Shown here: positions 59,901 through 64,000 of the stretch, piece by piece
How the letters are laid out: every line of letters begins with the position of its first letter
Numbering within the stretch: the stretch's first letter is position 1
Source of the DNA: an uncultured Prevotellaceae bacterium
Lineage (GTDB): Bacteria; Bacteroidota; Bacteroidia; Bacteroidales; Bacteroidaceae
Direction: 5' to 3'
DNA: 64,000 nt
NCBI GenBank assembly: GCA_900315455.1
Contig: OMZE01000009.1
Coordinates: 1 to 64,000 of the forward strand
Made by a program: the position numbers and the translations under genes
Notes under the pieces: model-generated
Database searches by the model: none
Told to the model about the DNA's origin: nothing
Seen by the model: only the letters and a program-made list of their open reading frames with translations

Positions 59901-62900
59901 ACATCTCCGTTCCCATTGGTCACCACTTCGTGGAAGCCAAGATGGGCGGACATACGATGGTGGCGGGCGGACGCTGGCCCACTGCAGGGACGTTCTACTT
60001 CGACCGCCCCGTGCAGTACGACTTTGCCGACTCCACACTGGTGAACTTCGTAGGTCGTGTGGGTGGCGGTCTGAGCAACGACACACTGGCCGTAGGCTTC
60101 AACTTGTCGAAGAACAACATAGGAATAGCCACCATACAACTGGCGCTGAACAATGAGTCGTTCTCACTGAACTGTCAGGACGACCACATCAGCAATGCCC
60201 TCACCGCTCGCACATGGGAGAGCGACACCACAAGCATCAACAGCCATGCCTTTACGGGCACCGACTACAATGCGAAGTACATCACCATACGCACCGACTC
60301 GCTCTCCGGCGAGTTCTCTGCCCTGCTGCCACCGCTGAAATACAAGGTGAAGAGCATAGACGTAAAAAGCGGCATAGATTTCGGTACGCTGCCAGAGATT
60401 GATTTGACAGCCGTATCGCTAGAACAAACTGACTCAATCACTGAAATCTCTGATGACGGTACTGAACTGGAGAAATCCTACACCTACAACACCAAGATGG
60501 TGAAGACCTATTTTGCCGAACCAAAATTAGAACTCATCCAAATGTCGGTCAACGGCGAAGGCGATGCGCCGAAGGGCGTGTTCGGGCACAAGGCGATTGA
60601 GGACTTCAGCGACGATTTCGGCACTACCCCCATCGACAACATCTGGACCATTGATGGCAGCGGCAAACCCACCTACACCTACGGCTATCCCATCTACGAC
60701 GTAGCCGACAAGGTGAAAATGCGCGTCTGGGGCTATGAGGTTTACGTGAACCGCGACCCCGAGCCTGCCTTACCCGCAGTGGCCGACACCATTCCACTGA
60801 ACGGACAGGTGGTGACCATCAGCAACGAGATGAGCAGCGAACAGATGGTGGTGGCTCGCGTCGATGACGAGTCGCTGGGCCTGAAGCCAGGAGACATCTA
60901 CAACCTGAAGCAAGACCAACTGATACTCGACACTCGAGGCATGAACGAGTTCACATTCTTAACCGGACTGCCCAATATCGCGGCTCCCTATACCCGTCAG
61001 TTGAGTTTGGAGATGGAGCGCAACAACCGCACCTATACTTACAGCGGTGTCAATGCCATTGTCCTCGGCTCGCTGACCACCGGCACCAACTTCGTAACTC
61101 TCGGACCCGACATCGTGACGATGGTGCTGCGCGACCCACCGGGTGCAACGTCGAAGACCACATGGACTACAGGCACAACCAAGACCAAACTGCGCTCTGA
61201 GACACAAGGCTATTTTGGCGCTGAATCCTTCAAGGCTGACCAGAGCATGGGTTCTGCGGGAAGAGTGTCGGCGGGAGCGGCGGTCTTGTTGCAGACAGTA
61301 GATTACAAACTAAGTACCGATGTTGGAGGCACATATAGTTTCGATGTGTCGTATGACAACAAAACCGAGCGGACATGGTCTACAACCGTCACACAGTCGG
61401 TCTCTACAGGCACAGGATCGTCGTTTGTGGGGTCTGCAGGCGATGTATTTATCGGTGCTTCCACCAATATCATTATAGGTAAATGCCGCAAACTGGGATT
61501 CTTCCGCAAAGGCATCGGCTACCCCTTCGAACTAGATTTGAGAGATGCCATCTCTGTAGATGACAGCATCAAGACAAGTTTTACCTATTCTACCTACGAG
61601 TTGGAGAACGTAATGATACCCAAGTGGGAGGAGACACGACGCTCGCTGTTCACCTTTGTCAAGGACGAGGCTGAGGCAAAGGCATATGTGAACACCAGCA
61701 GCCACTGCGTCTATGCCACATGGCTGAACGAGGACGATCCTGACTTAGGCAAAGATGACAACACTTATATCCAGATTATTCCGAAAGGCGCCAAAGAGAA
61801 CGAGGTATTCCCCGACAGTGTGAGGTGGTGTACTGACCAGATTGAGAGTTGGCATCAAGTGCTTGCCGACAATGAGCAAGACAAGGTGGAAGCGATAAAT
61901 AACCAGGACTACTTCAAACGTAATATCTCGTTCGACGGTGGCTCCTCTTCCTCCTACAGTGAGCGATGCGACACAACTTACCAGCGGCGCCACGACTACC
62001 AGCACAAGATGAGCATGGCAGTCAGGGTTGGTTTCACCAGCGAAGAGTCTGCAACGGCGATCTATTGGAAACTTGTCGCATCTAATGAAATCAAAAACGG
62101 CTGGCACATGGCAACGACCGAAAGCGACCCCGATGAGAACCACAAGGAATGGGCACAGTTTGACTATTCGTTCAGCGATGGCAACAAGGGCACGGATTTC
62201 AGTACCAATATCTATAAGTCGCCCCGCGGCTATAGCGACAGTTTCTACCTCGTTGGCGGGCAGAGTTACAACCCCTACGAAGGCGAGCAGAAGACTAAAT
62301 ACTACGAACCAGGAAAACATATCCTTAGCAACGGCACCGAGCAGATGGAACAGCCCAACATTCGCATCAGCCTCGACGGCAATGGCGACAACAGTGCCAA
62401 GGAGGTAACCCTGAGTGACGTGCCCGCCGGACAGGCAGGACAACTGACGCTGCACCTCACCAACCTGAACAACACCAACCAGGACTTCGACTTCAGTTAC
62501 GACCTCATCGTGCAGGAGAAAGCCAACCAGATGGGACTGGAAATCCTGATGGACGGTTTTCCTGCCAATGGGCGTCCCATACTCATCCCTGCGGGCGAGA
62601 CTGTGAAGAAGGTCATCACCGTCAGACAGACCGACCAGAGCGTGCTCGACTATGAGGACCTGGAACTGTACTTCTGTTCGCAGTACCAGCCCACCAAGAT
62701 TCACGACATGGCGAAATTCAACGTACACTTCACGCCCTCGTCATCGCCCATCAACCTCGCCATCACTGACCCGGTGCTCAACATCGAGACGCTCGACCGC
62801 AACAAGGGCGACCTGGAACTGAAAGTCACTGGTTTCGACCGCCAGTTCAAGGGTATGAAGAAACTGGGCGTGGAATACCGCTTCGAGGGTTCCACCACCT

Positions 62901-64000
62901 GGACGAGACCCGACACGCTGACCTTCCTCGTCAACCGCGCCGACTCCACAAAGTTGCACGACCAGGTGCTGCCCTCTACGGGCGACCTGCTCCTGCGTTT
63001 CAACATGAAGGACGACAACCTCTACCCACAAGGCAACTACACCTTCCGTGCCTACACCACCACGGCGTATGGCACCGGCGACATCAGCGTGTACAGCAGT
63101 GAGGTGACCGTGGTGAAGGACAACGTGCGACCACGCAACCTCACCACTCCAGCACCCACCGACGGCATCCTGCGCTATGGCGACGACATCATCGTGGAGT
63201 TCAACGAGGACATCGTGCCCGGCTATGTCTCTGATAAGAACATCATCGTCACCGCCAAGTTGAACAACCAGCCTATCCAACACGATGTGGCACTGGAACT
63301 TATCCCCTACGGTACCACTGCTCATACGAATAATCCTGTATTCCTCAACGGCGACTTCTCCATCGAATTCTGGTTGAAGTGGACTCAGGGAGGCCACCTC
63401 CTCCGATGGGGAAAGGGGCTCAACATTACGTCAATGAGTATTGACAACAGCGGGCACTTTACAATTTGGATCGGCGGAAATTCTTACATCAGCACATCAG
63501 TTCTTCCAAAGGATACTTGGACGTACGTCGTTGCCAGTTACAAGGCCGACGACATGACCTTCTCGGCACTCGGGCAGTATGGCACAGAGTCGGTAATGCT
63601 CTTCGACAAGCAGCCTGTCACATTCTCGGCTTTGGAATCCATCAACTATTCCGACGACAACATCTTCTACCTTGGCGGTGGTATCACGGCAGCCATCCAC
63701 GACATGGCCCTTTACGACATCTTCCGCGATGTCTACGAGGCTGGGGCGACAAAGTATATCTCGAAAGACCAATACACCTATGGACTTACCAACTATTGGC
63801 CCATGAACGAAGGACACGGTTCGGTAGCTGCCGACTCGCGCCACACTCACGACTTCGAAGTGAACGACCGGTGGCAACTCTCCAACGTAAACTACAGCCT
63901 TGACACATCTTCGTTAGGTGAACTGACAGCCGACATCTCCCGTATCAACACGTCGGTGAGCGACAGTTACGCCATCGAACTTTGGGCAAGTATTCACAAT
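56990..64000 (+). CDS. Giant secreted protein with MABP-like beta-prism, Fn3-like and LamG domains (partial)
   Basis: The frame is open for 2337 codons from the ATG at 56990 to the window edge. A signal peptide (1-26) is followed by three related repeats with D-L/M-N-x-G-A-x-G-x-x-I/V-Y-I (DLNKGAGGWDVYIAY at 61-75, DLNRGAGGEDIVVYY at 120-134, DMNRGARGDFIYIQ at 182-195). This is the signature of a threefold MABP-type beta-prism. Fn3/Ig-like units occupy about 200-600. A LamG/concanavalin-like domain lies at about 670-830 (GDFSVQIWLNPESF...LADEFRLWTRCLS), with a second at about 2105-2300 (GDFSIEFWLKW) and a third starting at 2320. Carboxypeptidase-regulatory-like segments occur around 840-960. 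A Thr/Ser-rich amphipathic stretch (about 1370-1510) is unexplained. Probably a very large surface adhesin. Confidence 0.85.
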   Translation, partial: MIKAKHFSRLLMMALLLIGAATDVLAQEYITEVMTLGAEQGKGANVRREYENKGWTVVNHDLNKGAGGWDVYIAYKTSSTANPETGYITDICTSNKWVDSFTFEGRTYYKAQSNSGFNGDLNRGAGGEDIVVYYTRERGKLDSYGADKRVITQLSISDDPEDGNSWTAAISWRNSPYNGICDMNRGARGDFIYIQQHFTTQTMKWTEKPTFASDLTYNGQTQNLIAKDTWKNNFGTLKYRVDDGPWSCAVPGAIDVGNYKVEAHLEGVSASGIVFADNSEVVTKTVTINPPIVKAENLHGMFNQGDKRVNLMWDSPSIPNNYSDFKWVVYRDGTKIAELAPGVHTYADDGYANEASPTYDVYYVSNFWDITTQRDDTKATVTVSTIRDVPVRNLKVDQQPDRIVFTWTSDAYPEGFGHKFRIYVDDEEDPIYTLTPADMQDLLQWEHRTTDKHNNRQNKVDPETGVPYTEEPLNACSPKPYRIEGVIGNTVLSTITINPKAIGDATKFYSLDASKGIYEGAVKLSWHVDQQGSLYAKTYIVERRRAEQQNEEWEVLTRLSSNEDYLFYTDETALPGVYYDYRIIVEDKCEDGSIINNEVTNIGFAKSTGTVTGRIAYGSTGTAVQGVDVVMTMTSSEGDQIEQFHSMYFTDVNGVVTWQYPVGGNQDSPTKNYATEKFATGDFSVQIWLNPESFNESTIVDFGNGVGLGMTVGGGLTFNGQTFNGITLQQNVYNHVALTRKGKTLTCYVLTLNSNSSEPQVQRATLTMADGSLALTNAEEFRLGRFKGLADEFRLWTRCLSEDDILENYEHLLVGDEKQLETYWTFDEGLRTQFFDYSRDGTNYRKHHGVVGSNTQPSTLTPTALRLKAKTDADGNYVIQGIPFTGEGTTYSVVPLYGIHEFNPAKKLLFVGKNALVHTADFEDVSSFPMSGYIYYAGTNVPVEGVQMYVDGILQNKDGQVLQTDGSGRYNISVPIGHHFVEAKMGGHTMVAGGRWPTAGTFYFDRPVQYDFADSTLVNFVGRVGGGLSNDTLAVGFNLSKNNIGIATIQLALNNESFSLNCQDDHISNALTARTWESDTTSINSHAFTGTDYNAKYITIRTDSLSGEFSALLPPLKYKVKSIDVKSGIDFGTLPEIDLTAVSLEQTDSITEISDDGTELEKSYTYNTKMVKTYFAEPKLELIQMSVNGEGDAPKGVFGHKAIEDFSDDFGTTPIDNIWTIDGSGKPTYTYGYPIYDVADKVKMRVWGYEVYVNRDPEPALPAVADTIPLNGQVVTISNEMSSEQMVVARVDDESLGLKPGDIYNLKQDQLILDTRGMNEFTFLTGLPNIAAPYTRQLSLEMERNNRTYTYSGVNAIVLGSLTTGTNFVTLGPDIVTMVLRDPPGATSKTTWTTGTTKTKLRSETQGYFGAESFKADQSMGSAGRVSAGAAVLLQTVDYKLSTDVGGTYSFDVSYDNKTERTWSTTVTQSVSTGTGSSFVGSAGDVFIGASTNIIIGKCRKLGFFRKGIGYPFELDLRDAISVDDSIKTSFTYSTYELENVMIPKWEETRRSLFTFVKDEAEAKAYVNTSSHCVYATWLNEDDPDLGKDDNTYIQIIPKGAKENEVFPDSVRWCTDQIESWHQVLADNEQDKVEAINNQDYFKRNISFDGGSSSSYSERCDTTYQRRHDYQHKMSMAVRVGFTSEESATAIYWKLVASNEIKNGWHMATTESDPDENHKEWAQFDYSFSDGNKGTDFSTNIYKSPRGYSDSFYLVGGQSYNPYEGEQKTKYYEPGKHILSNGTEQMEQPNIRISLDGNGDNSAKEVTLSDVPAGQAGQLTLHLTNLNNTNQDFDFSYDLIVQEKANQMGLEILMDGFPANGRPILIPAGETVKKVITVRQTDQSVLDYEDLELYFCSQYQPTKIHDMAKFNVHFTPSSSPINLAITDPVLNIETLDRNKGDLELKVTGFDRQFKGMKKLGVEYRFEGSTTWTRPDTLTFLVNRADSTKLHDQVLPSTGDLLLRFNMKDDNLYPQGNYTFRAYTTTAYGTGDISVYSSEVTVVKDNVRPRNLTTPAPTDGILRYGDDIIVEFNEDIVPGYVSDKNIIVTAKLNNQPIQHDVALELIPYGTTAHTNNPVFLNGDFSIEFWLKWTQGGHLLRWGKGLNITSMSIDNSGHFTIWIGGNSYISTSVLPKDTWTYVVASYKADDMTFSALGQYGTESVMLFDKQPVTFSALESINYSDDNIFYLGGGITAAIHDMALYDIFRDVYEAGATKYISKDQYTYGLTNYWPMNEGHGSVAADSRHTHDFEVNDRWQLSNVNYSLDTSSLGELTADISRINTSVSDSYAIELWASIHN

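Overview
The window looks like chromosome of a Bacteroidales bacterium, most likely a gut or rumen Prevotella-type organism. The support is: many promoters with the Bacteroidetes -7 box TAnnTTTG, some with a -33 TTTG about 19-20 nt upstream; an ECF sigma/FecR-like/outer-membrane-barrel set; membrane LytTR and LytS/LytR regulators; a one-protein TPR-AraC regulator; DUF2723 and DUF3098 membrane proteins; BspA-type leucine-rich repeats; fimbrillin-like lipoproteins; and plant-cell-wall glycoside hydrolases. The species cannot be fixed from this sequence alone. No rRNA, tRNA, CRISPR array, transposase or complete prophage was seen.

Layout. 1-1118: frameshifted 3' end of a secreted-protein gene followed by decayed gene fragments. 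1119-8506: polysaccharide degradation (GH28 polygalacturonase, GH51 arabinofuranosidase, and GH10 xylanase with two CBM6 modules on the opposite strand) with a cation-diffusion transporter. 8726-12880: a ToxR-like membrane-anchored regulator, a DUF2723 integral membrane protein and an overlapping DUF3098 protein. 13074-28244: mostly secreted proteins (S41 peptidase, a 1173-residue glycine-rich beta-helix protein, an Ig-like protein, a BspA-like LRR protein), SH3-domain and lipoprotein genes, a TPR-AraC sensor-regulator, and two small genes of one family. 28730-37898: secreted SH3 protein; a minus-strand operon of membrane LytTR regulator, small TonB-dependent receptor and secreted helical protein; and a plus-strand operon of two secreted proteins with overlapping LytS-type kinase and LytR-type regulator. 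38034-46508: sigma/anti-sigma/STN-barrel operon, a patatin with outer-membrane barrel, a 47-residue membrane protein and a DUF2207 protein. 46847-55329: a DUF7833-like DNA-associated protein and a complete type I restriction-modification operon (hsdM, hsdS, four-helix-bundle gene, hsdR). 55665-64000: conserved leader, leaderless mini-ORF, small acidic protein, fimbrillin-like lipoprotein and a giant (more than 2337 residues) secreted LamG protein that runs off the window.

Three threads run through the region. First, at least seven secreted proteins end in a short conserved tail (D-G-R-x ... K-G-V-Y-I-x-N-G-K-K-V-x-K) that resembles the last strands of a type IX secretion C-terminal domain. 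Copies of this tail also occur detached: behind a frameshift, behind a stop codon, and as a four-copy tandem array. Second, three short acidic proteins starting MK-x-x-Y-x-K/Q-P each sit in an operon with a surface protein. Two of these operons begin with the same leader, about 85 percent identical over 60 bp, placed directly after a TAnnTTTG promoter. Third, the intergenic regions are full of dispersed and tandem repeats: several families of palindromic or minisatellite-like DNA, one of them with outward-facing -7 boxes. The leader/small-protein/giant-surface-protein operon and the tail array are the best candidates for undescribed biology.
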